Source of the DNA: Candidatus Methylomirabilota bacterium | Lineage (GTDB): Bacteria; Methylomirabilota; Methylomirabilia; Methylomirabilales; 2-02-FULL-66-22 | NCBI GenBank assembly: GCA_016209725.1 | Contig: JACQVO010000138.1 | Location: forward strand, 1-15,151 | Reading direction: 5' to 3' | DNA length: 15,151 nucleotides | Shown: piece by piece, positions 1-7,646 of the stretch | How positions within the stretch are numbered: the first letter of the stretch is position 1 | Layout of the letters: each line of letters begins with the position of its first letter | The notes under the pieces: model-generated | What the model saw: only the letters and a program-made list of their open reading frames with translations | Database searches by the model: none | What the model was told of the DNA's origin: nothing | Position numbers and translations under genes: made by a program

Positions 1-1
1 C

Positions 2-664
2 TACTCGTTCTGGACGATCCTGTTCCAGTTGATCCTGGGGGTGGCGGCGGCCCTCATCCTGAACGAGTCGTTCGTGGGGCGCGGCTTGGTTCGCGGGATC
101 GTCCTCTTCCCCTATATGATTCCCACCATCGTGGCGGTCATCCTCTGGAAATGGCTGCTCAACGACACCTACGGCGTCGTAAACTACTGGCTGTTTGCCG
201 TGGGGATCATCCGCGACCCCATCAGCTTTCTCGGCACCGACCACATCATGCTCTCCACGATCGTGATGAGCGTGTGGCAGTTCTTCCCCTTCGTCCTGCT
301 GTCCGTCCTGGCCCGGCTGCAGACGATCCCGGAGGAGTTGTACGAGGCCGCCAAGGTGGACGGGGCCTCGGCCGCCCGTCGCTTCACCCACATCACCCTG
401 CCGCAGATCCGGGGCATCCTGTTCGTGGTCATCCTGCTGCGCAGCATCTGGATGTTCACCAAGTTCGACACGGTGTGGCTGATGGGCGAGGGCGCCGGGG
501 CCGGGCGCTACATCCGGACGCTGCCGGTGTACGCCTACATGCGGACCCTCACCTACTATCAGGCGGGCCTGGGCGCGGCCATCGCCGTGATCATGTTCGC
601 CATCCTGGTGGTCAGCACGGTCCTCTACTTCGGCCTGTTCCGCGAGGAGGCGGACATCGGATGA
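2..664 (+). CDS. Sugar ABC transporter permease, MalF/UgpA type (5' end missing)
   Basis: Inner-membrane permease of a carbohydrate ABC importer (binding-protein-dependent transport family). The reading frame is open to the left edge, so the N-terminus lies outside the window; 220 residues are visible, roughly the last two thirds. Several hydrophobic membrane segments are obvious. The cytoplasmic EAA loop that docks on the ATPase is present (YEAAKVDGASA, then a hydrophobic TLPQIRGIL, near bases 340-415). The TTG at 29 is simply the first start-like codon in an already open frame and is not the real start. The stop overlaps the next gene's start in an ATGA, so the two permeases are translationally coupled. 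A solute-binding protein gene is expected upstream, outside the window. The substrate is probably a sugar or glycerol-phosphate-like compound by family; it cannot be read from the sequence. Confidence 0.92.
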   Translation, partial: YSFWTILFQLILGVAAALILNESFVGRGLVRGIVLFPYMIPTIVAVILWKWLLNDTYGVVNYWLFAVGIIRDPISFLGTDHIMLSTIVMSVWQFFPFVLLSVLARLQTIPEELYEAAKVDGASAARRFTHITLPQIRGILFVVILLRSIWMFTKFDTVWLMGEGAGAGRYIRTLPVYAYMRTLTYYQAGLGAAIAVIMFAILVVSTVLYFGLFREEADIG

Positions 665-1503
665 ATCGCTGGCGCCTGCGGCAATACCGGTCCCGCGCCC
701 TCCTGTACGGGGGGGCACTGTTTCTCGTGCTTCAGGCCGCGTTCCCCTTCTTCTGGATGGTGTCCACCTCGTTCAAACCCCCCAGGGAGGTCTTCGCCCA
801 GCCGCCCACGTTCATCCCCCAGGATCCCGCCTGGGAAAATTTCCGCCGGTTGTTCACCACCACGAATTTTCTCATCTACTTCTGGAACAGCCTGGTCGTC
901 TGCGGGCTGACGGTCCTCCTGACCATGGCGGTCAGCGCGGCCGGGGCCTACAGTCTCACCCGCTATCGCTACCCGGGTCGCGAGAAGATCGCCGGCCTCA
1001 TCCTGTGCACGTACATGTTTGCCCCCATCATGGTGGTGATCCCCTTCTTCATCCTCGTGAAGAAGCTCGGCATCGAGAACACCCACTTCGCCCTGGTGCT
1101 GGCCCTGACCTCGTTCTGTCTCCCATTCACGCTGTGGCTCCTGCGGGCGTTCTTCCAGACGATCCCCGTCGAGCTGGAGCAGGCCGCCCTGGTGGACGGG
1201 GCCGGGCGGCTGCGGGCGGTGATCTACGTTGTCTTGCCACTCGCGCTACCGGGGATCATCGCCACCTCCATCTTCACCTTCATCCTGGCCTGGAACGACT
1301 ACATCTTCACCCGCATCCTCATCGCCTCGGACGAGCTCAAGACCTTGCCGGTCGGCGTCCAGGACCTGTTCCATTCCGCCCTCACCGACTGGGGCCTGAT
1401 CATGGCCGCCGCGATGATGATCACGATCCCGGCGCTCCTCTTCTTCGTGACGGTTCAGCGGTATCTGATCCGTGGCTGGGGGGCCGGCGCCGTCAAGGGA
1501 TGA
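661..1503 (+). CDS. Sugar ABC transporter permease, MalG/UgpE type
   Basis: Second inner-membrane permease of the same importer, 280 aa, the usual length for MalG/UgpE/LacG proteins. The ATG at 661 overlaps the preceding TGA, with GAGGAGG at 644-650 ten bases upstream. The open frame continues further left, but only as a shadow of the first permease. The protein has an N-terminal membrane segment (about residues 13-33), a periplasmic stretch typical of MalG (SFKPP...FIPQDPAWENF) and further membrane segments. The EAA motif lies at about residues 173-198 (EQAALVDGAG... VLPLALPGI), the contact site for the ATPase. No ATPase gene follows; the only one in the window is at the far end on the other strand. 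A C-terminal cytoplasmic tail (QRYLIRGWGAGAVKG) is typical of this family. Confidence 0.93.
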   Translation: MNRWRLRQYRSRALLYGGALFLVLQAAFPFFWMVSTSFKPPREVFAQPPTFIPQDPAWENFRRLFTTTNFLIYFWNSLVVCGLTVLLTMAVSAAGAYSLTRYRYPGREKIAGLILCTYMFAPIMVVIPFFILVKKLGIENTHFALVLALTSFCLPFTLWLLRAFFQTIPVELEQAALVDGAGRLRAVIYVVLPLALPGIIATSIFTFILAWNDYIFTRILIASDELKTLPVGVQDLFHSALTDWGLIMAAAMMITIPALLFFVTVQRYLIRGWGAGAVKG

Positions 1504-1611
1504 CGGCAGGAGAGAGCCGCAGCACACCCGCGCGCGTTATCCGCGCCTGATGCCCAAGGAGGCTTCGACCTGGGCGATCAGGGGCAGGGAGAGATTGCAC
1601 CAGGAATGCAC

Positions 1612-1640
1612 TTGACGGGGCGCGGGGGCTGGAATAGAAA
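1612..1640 (+). promoter_or_regulatory. Candidate sigma-70-type promoter of the MmgE/PrpD gene
   Basis: TTGACG (1612-1617) and TAGAAA (1635-1640) are separated by 17 bases, matching five and four of six consensus positions. Transcription would begin near 1647, leaving a short leader with GAGAGGG (1658-1664) before the TTG at 1672. If real, this places the in-frame ATG at 1606 upstream of the promoter and argues against it as the start. Inferred from sequence alone. Confidence 0.45.
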
Positions 1641-1671
1641 TGACCATTCCCAGGAACGAGAGGGTCCCGCC

Positions 1672-3141
1672 TTGACTGAACCTGTTCCCTGCTCCACCCA
1701 GCTTGCCGAGCGGTTGGCCGCGTTCCGGCTGCGGAATGTGCCGCCGGAGGTCGTGGCCCAGGCCAGACTGATCCTCCTGGACACCCTCGGCGCCATGCTG
1801 GCCGCCTCCTCGTCCACGTACTCCGCCACCCGTATCCTGGTGGACTTCGCCCGCCGGCTTGGCGGGCGGCCCGAGTCCAGCCTGGTGGGCCAGCAACTGA
1901 AAAGCTCCTGCGTCACCGCCGCGTTGGTCAACGGGACGCTGGGCTATTACTGCGACATCGAGCCGCATCACGTGGGCGGCATCCTGCATGCACCGGCCGT
2001 CATTGTCCCGACCAGCTTGGCGGTGGCGGAGAAGGAAGGGGCAACGGGGACTCGATTCCTCGAGGCCATGCTCCTCGGGATCGAGGTGGCCTGTCGCGTG
2101 AGTTACGCTCTGAATCCTGTGGCCCTGTACAAGCGCGGCTTCCACCCCAGCGCCATCTGCGGCGCCTTCGGCGCTTCGGCTGCGGCGGGTCACCTCTTCC
2201 GCCTGTCGGCGCCGCGATTCGCCGTCGCCCTGGGACTCGCCATGCAACAGGCCTCGGGGCTTCTGGCGTGGGCCAGCGACCACACGGAGAATTCCCGGCC
2301 CTTCAACCCCGGCCTGGCGGCGCGCAACGGGACGACCGCAGCCTACCTGGCCCACCTGGGCTTCGGCGGTCCCCCGACTCCCTTCGAGGGGAAGTACGAT
2401 GCCTTCACCGCCTTCTCCGGCGAGCGGAACCCCAAGGCGCTGCTGGCGGACTGGGGGAAGCATTACTTCCTCCCCGAGTTCGCCTACAAGCGCTATTCCT
2501 CCTGCTCCTTCACCCATCCGGGGCTGGACGCCTTGCTGGGCCTCGCACGCGAGCACAAGCTGAAATCCGCCGAGGTGCAGGAGATCGTCCTGCGCTTCCC
2601 CAGCCTGGGCGCCCATATGATCGACAACAACGAGCTGAAGTCGCACTGCGCCCAGTACATCCTGCCGGTCGGCTTGGTCTTCGGCCGGGTGATGATTGAC
2701 GACATCCTGCAGGATCGGACGCGACACCCCGAGGTGGCCCGCCTGAGCGCCCGGACCCGCATGGTCGGAGACCGGACCCTGGACAAGGGCTGGCCCGAGG
2801 TCTACGCGTCCCTCGTCGAGATCACGACGACTGACGGCCGCCGCCTCTCAAAGCGGGTGGACCATGCCAAGGGAACCATGGAGAATCCCCTGACCCCCGA
2901 GGAGATCCATCAGAAATACCTGAAGTTGGCCACCACGGTGACCTCGGCCGCCCAGGCCGAGCGGATCGCCGAGATCGTGCATCGGATCGAACGGCTCTCG
3001 GATGTCCACGGTCTGGCCGCCATGCTCCGAACGCTGAAGCCCCCGGCCACCAAACAGCCGGCCAAGAAGGTCCCGGATGGTTCGCGGGCCAAAGAAGGCC
3101 GAGCCGCAGGGACGACGACGCGCCGGCGGAAGCAGCCGTGA
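1672..3141 (+). CDS. MmgE/PrpD family protein (2-methylcitrate dehydratase / cis-aconitate decarboxylase superfamily)
   Basis: The family includes 2-methylcitrate dehydratase, cis-aconitate decarboxylase and iminodisuccinate epimerase, all acting on polycarboxylic acids in the cytoplasm. Family marks are clear: the N-terminal helical signature LILLDTLGAMLAA (33-45), the YYCDIEPHH region (92-100), GFHPSAICGAFGASAAAG (157-173) and the lysine loop YKRYSSCSFTHPGLDA (272-287), then a GTMENPLTPEE stretch (401-411). The TTG start at 1672 gives 489 aa and has GAGAGGG seven bases upstream; an in-frame ATG at 1606 would add 22 residues with no family resemblance. The last ~35 residues are an unusual Lys/Arg/Pro-rich tail (KPPATKQPAKK to TTTRRRKQP) beyond the usual ~450-residue domain. 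It follows the permease genes by 168 bases on the same strand. The exact substrate cannot be assigned. Confidence 0.9.
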   Translation: MTEPVPCSTQLAERLAAFRLRNVPPEVVAQARLILLDTLGAMLAASSSTYSATRILVDFARRLGGRPESSLVGQQLKSSCVTAALVNGTLGYYCDIEPHHVGGILHAPAVIVPTSLAVAEKEGATGTRFLEAMLLGIEVACRVSYALNPVALYKRGFHPSAICGAFGASAAAGHLFRLSAPRFAVALGLAMQQASGLLAWASDHTENSRPFNPGLAARNGTTAAYLAHLGFGGPPTPFEGKYDAFTAFSGERNPKALLADWGKHYFLPEFAYKRYSSCSFTHPGLDALLGLAREHKLKSAEVQEIVLRFPSLGAHMIDNNELKSHCAQYILPVGLVFGRVMIDDILQDRTRHPEVARLSARTRMVGDRTLDKGWPEVYASLVEITTTDGRRLSKRVDHAKGTMENPLTPEEIHQKYLKLATTVTSAAQAERIAEIVHRIERLSDVHGLAAMLRTLKPPATKQPAKKVPDGSRAKEGRAAGTTTRRRKQP

Positions 3142-3392
3142 AGCGGTGGGGTGGCCACGGCACCCCGGATCGTCATCGGCGCCTCCCTTGCGGTGCTGGC
3201 GCCGGTCGGCTGGCAAGTCGCGCTCCGGCCGGCGTCCGGGTCCGGCCAATGCGGCCGCCGGGGAGCGGGTTCTGATGCGTGCCCATTTTCCGGGGTGTCT
3301 TGCCGTGCAATCGATTCTGAGGGATTTTCGGGAGGAGAGACGTAATTCCGCGGTCTTGCACGGGGGGTGCGGCAGCATTCCAGGCGAGAGGG
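3142..3392. other. Convergent gap without a supported gene
   Basis: These 251 bases separate the ends of two convergent genes. A GTG-started frame of 64 codons (3151-3345) begins with a hydrophobic stretch, but it has no proper ribosome site and resembles nothing known to me. A Shine-Dalgarno-like GGGAGGAGAG near 3331-3340 is not followed by a start codon, so it could be a relic of a lost gene. No convincing terminator with a T-run was seen on either strand. Confidence 0.4.
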
Positions 3393-4541
3393 TCAGGACC
3401 CCTTTAACACCTCCCGCGCGATGATGAGGCGCTGGATCTCCGACGTGCCCTCGTAGATCCGGACCAGGCGCACGTCGCGGTAGTAGCGCTCCACCGGACA
3501 GTCCCGCATGTATCCCATGCCGCCGTGGATCTGGACCGCCCGGTCGGCCGCACGCCCCACCATCTCGGAACAGTGGAGCTTTGCCATGGCGACCTCCTTG
3601 GTGAGGCGCTCCCCCCGATCCGTCCGCCACGCCGTCTCGCGAAGCATGGCCCGGCAGGCATAGATCTCCGTCGCCGTATCCGCCAGCATGAACTGGACCG
3701 CCTGTTGCTCCGCGATGGGTTTCCCGAATTGCACCCGCTGCTTGGCGTAGGCGGCGGACAGTTCCAGCAGGCGCTGGGCCGCCCCCACGCACACGGCCCC
3801 CATGGTCAGGCGGCCGCGGTCCAGGACCTTCATGGCGACCTTGAACCCGTCGCCGACCTTGCCGAGGACGTTGGCCGCCGGGACCCGCGCGTCCTCGAAG
3901 ATCAGGTCGCAGACATGGGAGCCGCGGAAGCCCATGGTCTTGTGCGGTCTGGTGATGGTGAGTCCGGGCGTGTCCCGGTGGACCAGGAAGGCCGTGATGC
4001 CGCCCCGGGCCCGCTTCTCCCGGTCGGTCAGCGCCATCACCGTGAACACCTGCGCCGAGTCGGCGTTCGTGATCCACTGCTTGCGGCCGTTCAGGATATA
4101 CTCATCGCCCCGCCTCACGGCCGTGGTCTCGATGGCGGCGGCATCCGACCCGGCGTTCGGCTCGGTCAGGGCGAACGCGCCGGTCCACTCGCCGCTGGCC
4201 AGTTTCGGGAGATAGGCTCGCTTCTGCTCCTCGGTGCCGTCGAACAGAATCCCCAGGGAGCCGATCCCGTTGTTGGTGCCCACCCGGCTCCGGAAGCAGA
4301 GACTGGCTTTGGCGAGCTCCTCGAAGACCACGCATTGGGCCAGGAGCGGGAGGCCGAGGCCGCCGTATTCCTGCGGGATGGCCAAGCCGAAGAGCCCGAG
4401 CTTCCGCAATTCCTCGACGATGTGAGGCGGGATGCGGTCCGTCTCCTCGATCTCCGCCTCCACCGGGTGAAGGACCTCACGGACGAACCGCCGGATAGAG
4501 TCACCCAGCAGCCGGATATCCTCCGGGATCTCCAAATCCAT
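3393..4541 (-). CDS. Acyl-CoA dehydrogenase
   Basis: FAD-dependent enzyme that makes the alpha,beta double bond in an acyl-CoA, passing electrons to electron-transfer flavoprotein. Its 382 aa match the family's usual ~380. The helical N-domain has FGLAIPQEYGGLG (51-63). The FAD/substrate signature is AFALTEPNAGSDAAA (122-136), followed by QWITNA (155-160) and KTMGFRGSHVCDLIFEDARVP (201-221). The C-terminal domain carries RVQFGKPI (269-276), the HGGMGYMRD loop (339-347) and YEGTSEIQ (363-370). Glu364 sits in the catalytic-base position of short/medium-chain enzymes. The ATG lies eight bases after the mtaB stop and its AGGGGG ribosome site overlaps that stop, suggesting coupling. Chain length or branched-chain preference cannot be read. 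Confidence 0.95.
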   Translation of the reverse strand: MDLEIPEDIRLLGDSIRRFVREVLHPVEAEIEETDRIPPHIVEELRKLGLFGLAIPQEYGGLGLPLLAQCVVFEELAKASLCFRSRVGTNNGIGSLGILFDGTEEQKRAYLPKLASGEWTGAFALTEPNAGSDAAAIETTAVRRGDEYILNGRKQWITNADSAQVFTVMALTDREKRARGGITAFLVHRDTPGLTITRPHKTMGFRGSHVCDLIFEDARVPAANVLGKVGDGFKVAMKVLDRGRLTMGAVCVGAAQRLLELSAAYAKQRVQFGKPIAEQQAVQFMLADTATEIYACRAMLRETAWRTDRGERLTKEVAMAKLHCSEMVGRAADRAVQIHGGMGYMRDCPVERYYRDVRLVRIYEGTSEIQRLIIAREVLKGS

Positions 4542-4549
4542 GCGTCCCC

Positions 4550-5929
4550 CTACGCCACCCCGATCGTGTCCAGGGCGACGAAGGCCGGTTCTCCGCCGGC
4601 GACATTCGCGGGGGGCCTCCCGGCCTCTCCGTCTCGAAGCGATCCGAGGAGCCCGCGTCCCGTCACCTGCTCCACCCGAACCCGGGCCAACCCGCCGCGC
4701 AACGCCGGATTCCCGGCGAACCAGACCCGGAGGTAGTTGTCGCTGAGACCTTCCAGCAGCCCGTCCGGTCCATCGCGATCCAGGACCACGACCTCAAGCG
4801 CCTCACCGAGGAATCGACGCCGGAAGGCCTGGCCCTTCCGGGCGACGAGGGAGCGGAGCACGCGGCTCCGTTCCGCCTTCACGTGCCTGGGGACCTGATC
4901 CGCGTACCCGGCCGCATCGGTGCCAGGTCGCCGGGAATAACTGAAGACGTGCATTCCCGCCATGGGCAGCGCCTCCAGGAGGTCGCAGGTCTCTTGGAAG
5001 GCCTGGTCGTCCTCCCCGGGGAAGCCCACGATGACATCGCCGCTCACCGCGATTCCGGGCACCTCAGCCACAAGACGTTCCACCAAGTCCCGGAACTGGG
5101 TCGCCGTATGGCCGCGGCGCATCCGTCGCAGGAGCTGCTCGTCTCCGCTCTGGAGAGGCAGGTGGAGATGGCGGCAGAACCGCGGCGACTCCGCCAGCAA
5201 TCGGATCAGGTCCGGCTTCACCTCGTGGGGATCCAGGGAGCTCAGTCGGAGGCGCGGCGCTTCATCGAGCGCCGCGATCCGCCGGCACAGCTCGGACAGC
5301 GACGTCGGCGGCGTCAGATCCCGCCCGTAGGTGCCGAGGTGAATTCCCGTCAGGACCACTTCGGGGAAGCCTGCCCCGTGCAGGCGCCGGATCTGTTCGA
5401 GAATCCGATCGGGTGGCTGGCTGCGATTCCCACCGCGGACGTCCGGCACGATGCAGAAGCTGCAGTGGTAGTTGCAGCCGTCCTGGACCTTGAGGAACGC
5501 CCGCGTCCGATCCGAATCAATGCCCGGGCCGTAGTCGTCTATCTGGCGGCGGCCACCGACCACGCCGACAAACACCTGGGCACCGCCGTTCTTTCTGGCC
5601 TCTTGAACGTAGCCCAGGAGCTTCGGCTTTTCCCCGTTGCCCAGGACCAAGTCCACGCCGGGAATTGCTGCCACCGCGCCGGGTGCGGCCTGCGCGTAAC
5701 ATCCCGTGACCGCCACCAGCGCCGAGGGATTCCGCCTCACCGCCTGCCGCGCTAGCCGCCGCGAGTCGGCATCCGCCTCGGCCGTGATGGTGCAGGTGTT
5801 GATCACATACAGTTCCGCCGCGGCATCGAAGGGGACGATCGCGTGGCCTTCGGCCTGCGCCTTCCCACGCAGCGCGTCCGTTTCGAACTGGTTCAACCGG
5901 CACCCCACCGTGGCAAACGCGATGCGCAT
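4550..5929 (-). CDS. mtaB: tRNA (t6A37-C2) methylthiotransferase MtaB
   Basis: Radical-SAM enzyme that converts N6-threonylcarbamoyladenosine-37 to its 2-methylthio form in ANN-decoding tRNAs. At 459 aa it is near the family length. The N-terminal UPF0004/MTTase domain has three iron-sulfur cysteines: C10 (TVGCRLNQFE), C46 (VINTCTIT) and C77 (VTGCYAQ). VGCRLNQ with NTCT is the MtaB form rather than MiaB or RimO. The radical-SAM cluster site is C152-C156-C159 (QDGCNYHCSFC), followed by TGIHLGTYGRDL, HLPLQSGDEQLLRRMRRGH and GDVIVGFPGE. A TRAM-like RNA-binding domain occupies about 375-430. It is second in a three-gene run: 84 bases after the exonuclease stop and eight before the acyl-CoA dehydrogenase. 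A short odd palindrome (ATGGCA-A-TGCCAT, 5928-5940) overlaps the start codon. Confidence 0.95.
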   Translation of the reverse strand: MRIAFATVGCRLNQFETDALRGKAQAEGHAIVPFDAAAELYVINTCTITAEADADSRRLARQAVRRNPSALVAVTGCYAQAAPGAVAAIPGVDLVLGNGEKPKLLGYVQEARKNGGAQVFVGVVGGRRQIDDYGPGIDSDRTRAFLKVQDGCNYHCSFCIVPDVRGGNRSQPPDRILEQIRRLHGAGFPEVVLTGIHLGTYGRDLTPPTSLSELCRRIAALDEAPRLRLSSLDPHEVKPDLIRLLAESPRFCRHLHLPLQSGDEQLLRRMRRGHTATQFRDLVERLVAEVPGIAVSGDVIVGFPGEDDQAFQETCDLLEALPMAGMHVFSYSRRPGTDAAGYADQVPRHVKAERSRVLRSLVARKGQAFRRRFLGEALEVVVLDRDGPDGLLEGLSDNYLRVWFAGNPALRGGLARVRVEQVTGRGLLGSLRDGEAGRPPANVAGGEPAFVALDTIGVA

Positions 5930-6013
5930 GGCAATGCCATCACCGATATCCGACAGGGAGACCCGACAGCGGAATTTGGTCCCTACGCTCCATCCCTGTC
6001 CCCGTCGCTGTCG

Positions 6014-6499
6014 CTATCGGTTCTCCGAGCCGAGGCCGACCCCCACCACGATCCGTTCGAGCTGTACGAGGTTCATTACGTCCTCGCGATTGTATTCGAG
6101 GAGCAGCCCCAGGGCCTCCTGATCCCCGGCGTTCTCATACCGTGCCCAGAGCTGCAAGGCGTCCCAGCCGTTCATCCCCCGGGTGGCCCGGGCGATGCCG
6201 AAGCGCTCTTCCATCCGCTTCAGGCCGCCCTTCAATCCGACCCGACGGCATTCCCGGAGAAGGTCCAGGGACTTGAACCGGGATCGGAGGTCGAGCCGGG
6301 TCTGCCGCTCGAGGATGGGCAGGTCGAACCGATCCCCGTTGTAGGTGCAGAGGGTATCCACGCCGTCCAGGGCTTCCCACACGCTGACGTCGGTGATGTC
6401 TCCGCCCACGAGCTGCCGGAACCCCCAGTCCTCGCGGTAGATCCCGACGACCGTCACCGCACCGCCGGCACAGGTCTCGATGTCGAGGTATGCTTTCAA
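6014..6499 (-). CDS. YprB-like RNase H-fold exonuclease domain protein
   Basis: Small stand-alone DEDDy-type 3'-5' exonuclease domain (ribonuclease H-like superfamily, like the catalytic part of YprB). It probably trims nucleic acid in the cytoplasm, but DNA or RNA preference is unknown. Visible motifs: ExoI D6-I-E8 in YLDIET; ExoII around N54-D59 (YNGDRFDLPIL); ExoIII Y136-x3-D140 (YNREDVMNL). These supply the four acidic metal ligands and the Tyr. The 161 aa are only the nuclease core. The best start is the TTG at 6499, since the preserved ExoI strand begins just four residues later; its ribosome site is weak. The TTG overlaps (TTGA) the stop of an 84-codon frame upstream that does not look like a protein. 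First gene of the minus-strand run ending in the acyl-CoA dehydrogenase. Confidence 0.85.
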   Translation of the reverse strand: MKAYLDIETCAGGAVTVVGIYREDWGFRQLVGGDITDVSVWEALDGVDTLCTYNGDRFDLPILERQTRLDLRSRFKSLDLLRECRRVGLKGGLKRMEERFGIARATRGMNGWDALQLWARYENAGDQEALGLLLEYNREDVMNLVQLERIVVGVGLGSENR

Positions 6500-6806
6500 C
6501 GGTTCTTGGAGCCCCCAGGGCTGATCGCCCCTTGACCAGCGTACTCAGACTTGCGCGAGAATAACACAAGTGCCGGCGAATTCAATTCGCAAAACTTGCT
6601 CCAGCTGGGTGCCCGAACTCGTCCCCTAATCCAATCGCGCCACAGACCTGTCGAGAGATTTTCCGTCCCCGAAGCGAGGTCCGAAGTGTCGGGATCGGTG
6701 GGCAGAAAGCTACTGCAAGGAAAGGTATGATACGTGCACTGTGCCTCCATCCAAGAGCAGGATGAGTGCTGAACCAGCTTTGGGGTAATTGTTCTAGGGA
6801 CGCCAG
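6500..6806. other. Gap between HEPN-like gene and exonuclease; composition shift, operator-like palindrome
   Basis: These 307 bases form the edge of the lower-GC island (sampled lines 50-60% G+C). An 84-codon minus frame (6496-6750) spans most of it but has no recognisable protein character. The notable structure is the palindrome at 6576-6590. The region must hold the promoter for the exonuclease-mtaB-dehydrogenase run on the minus strand, but I found no -35/-10 pair with good spacing. No tRNA or known RNA was seen. Confidence 0.45.
6576..6590. promoter_or_regulatory. Odd perfect palindrome, possible operator
   Basis: GCGAATT-C-AATTCGC is a perfect 7-bp inverted repeat around one central base. 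It is framed by a second inverted pair, CAAGT (6567-6571) and ACTTG (6594-6598), placed unevenly outside. It lies 77 bases upstream of the exonuclease start, where a promoter would be expected, so a dimeric repressor site is plausible. This function is an inference. Confidence 0.35.
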
Positions 6807-7172
6807 CTATTTGGCGCTGGACAGTGGTAGGAGGCGATCTCGTATTGCCCTAAGGTCGACTTCAAAGGATCGCTGAAGTTCGGAATGGGGATACGTAGTG
6901 CAATAATAGCGTGCGCTCCGGCTGCGGCTCTTGAGTCTGAAGTAGGAACTCACAATTGGCCGAAGTTCGGCCCGTCTGTGCACCTCTTGATCCCTGACAT
7001 CGTGACCACCAGGGTCGATAATTCCCACTTGAGCCAGAAAAGCATCGACGTAATGCAGGGCGGCGTAGTACACCGCCGTCATAGCCCAATCGCTGTAGAC
7101 GCTCTTGTCAGTGGCATGGTAAAATGTCTCGTTATGCTGAACCTGAAGTATGTGGTCTGCGACATTAGGCAT
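6807..7172 (-). CDS. Small HEPN-like helical protein, third gene of a three-gene cassette
   Basis: A 121-aa mostly helical protein resembling the many small uncharacterised HEPN-domain proteins that open with hIxQxQHN and continue DWAxTAxYYAALHYVDAFLA (28-47 here). A helix with H57-x2-R60 follows, then ELRPIVSSYFRLKSRSRSARYY (69-90). R60-D-Q-E-V-H65 matches the R-polar-x3-H pattern of ribonuclease HEPN proteins, but it lies mid-protein, so the match may be chance. The start ATG is three bases after the stop of the 156-aa gene, with no clear ribosome site, suggesting translation by coupling. A small hairpin (CGCCA/TGGCG, 6801-6816) overlaps the stop. Base composition is about 50% G+C, well below the flanks, suggesting acquisition. 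It could be a toxin, a nucleic-acid binder or a scaffold; fold assignment is moderately sure, function is not. Confidence 0.7.
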   Translation of the reverse strand: MPNVADHILQVQHNETFYHATDKSVYSDWAMTAVYYAALHYVDAFLAQVGIIDPGGHDVRDQEVHRRAELRPIVSSYFRLKSRSRSARYYCTTYPHSELQRSFEVDLRAIRDRLLPLSSAK

Positions 7173-7175
7173 GGC

Positions 7176-7646
7176 TTATTGGGAGGGATAAACCCGACGG
7201 GCTCGTGAGGGGCGAATCGAATCCGGATCCCTTCCCTGGCGGAAGATCACGGCGAAATCGAACGGGATCTCCGGGAACTGATCCATCAAGGTAAGTTGTG
7301 CAGCGTAAATCTGATCCTCCAAAGCCAGGTCGAAATCAGCGATCACCACCCACATCCTGGAAAAGTCGTTGTCCCTTCGAATAAAGACCTGTTCGATGCC
7401 TCCGATCGCAGAGAATTTCGCTGCGAATACTGCCTCGATAGAGTGAGCAATAGTGCTAGAAAAGTCAGAAGGGGGGCCTCCTCTACTGTCTGCGGAGGAT
7501 CGGCCTCCTTTCCAGGGTGGACCAATCCGTGTTGAGGTCCCACGATAAAATGTCATGGTACTTCCTTGATCCTCGATCTGATCCGACCACTCCAGGATCA
7601 GGACGTCTCCCCGACATGCGGGCTCGCTCACTAGGATTGACCTCAT
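7176..7646 (-). CDS. Uncharacterised protein, middle gene of the HEPN cassette
   Basis: A 156-aa protein I do not recognise. Residues 1-30 look unstructured and 44-62 are Gly/Ser/Pro-rich. A compact alpha/beta part begins near 63: a helix (SSTIAHSIEAVFAAKF), strand IEQVFIRR, strand RMWVVIADFDL, helix DQIYAAQLTLMDQF and strand PFDFAVIF. D104-F-D106-L and the later F-D130-F loosely recall the three carboxylates of nucleotidyltransferases (Dh[DE]h then h[DE]h), which often pair with HEPN proteins. The usual upstream Gly-Ser loop at the right distance is absent, so this is only a hint. The ATG at 7646 overlaps the preceding TGA (ATGA) with AGGAGA just upstream. An internal ATG at 7556 (M31), preceded by AAGGAAG, is a credible second start that removes the unstructured head. 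Confidence 0.65.
   Translation of the reverse strand: MRSILVSEPACRGDVLILEWSDQIEDQGSTMTFYRGTSTRIGPPWKGGRSSADSRGGPPSDFSSTIAHSIEAVFAAKFSAIGGIEQVFIRRDNDFSRMWVVIADFDLALEDQIYAAQLTLMDQFPEIPFDFAVIFRQGRDPDSIRPSRARRVYPSQ

Noticed and set aside
1532..1546. GCGCG-TTATC-CGCGC hairpin after the second permease as a terminator
   Set aside because: Only five pairs and no T-run; too weak to call.
1537..2727. Long minus-strand frame opposite the MmgE/PrpD gene, and similar long frames opposite the acyl-CoA dehydrogenase (3525-4736), YchF (9104-10312) and alcohol dehydrogenase (10467-11810)
   Set aside because: They are antisense shadows of strongly recognisable genes, typical of high-GC DNA, with His/Arg/Gly/Pro-rich translations.
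3151..3345. 64-codon plus-strand frame beginning with a hydrophobic, signal-like stretch
   Set aside because: GTG start with the purine run directly against it, and no family resemblance; probably chance in GC-rich DNA.
6496..6750. 84-codon minus-strand frame ending in a TTGA overlap with the exonuclease start
   Set aside because: The overlap mimics coupling, but the translation has no domain-like pattern, no ribosome site and mixed composition.
7195..7215. CGAATCGAATCC word resembling a tRNA T-loop
   Set aside because: No acceptor, D or anticodon arms around it, and it lies inside the 156-aa gene.
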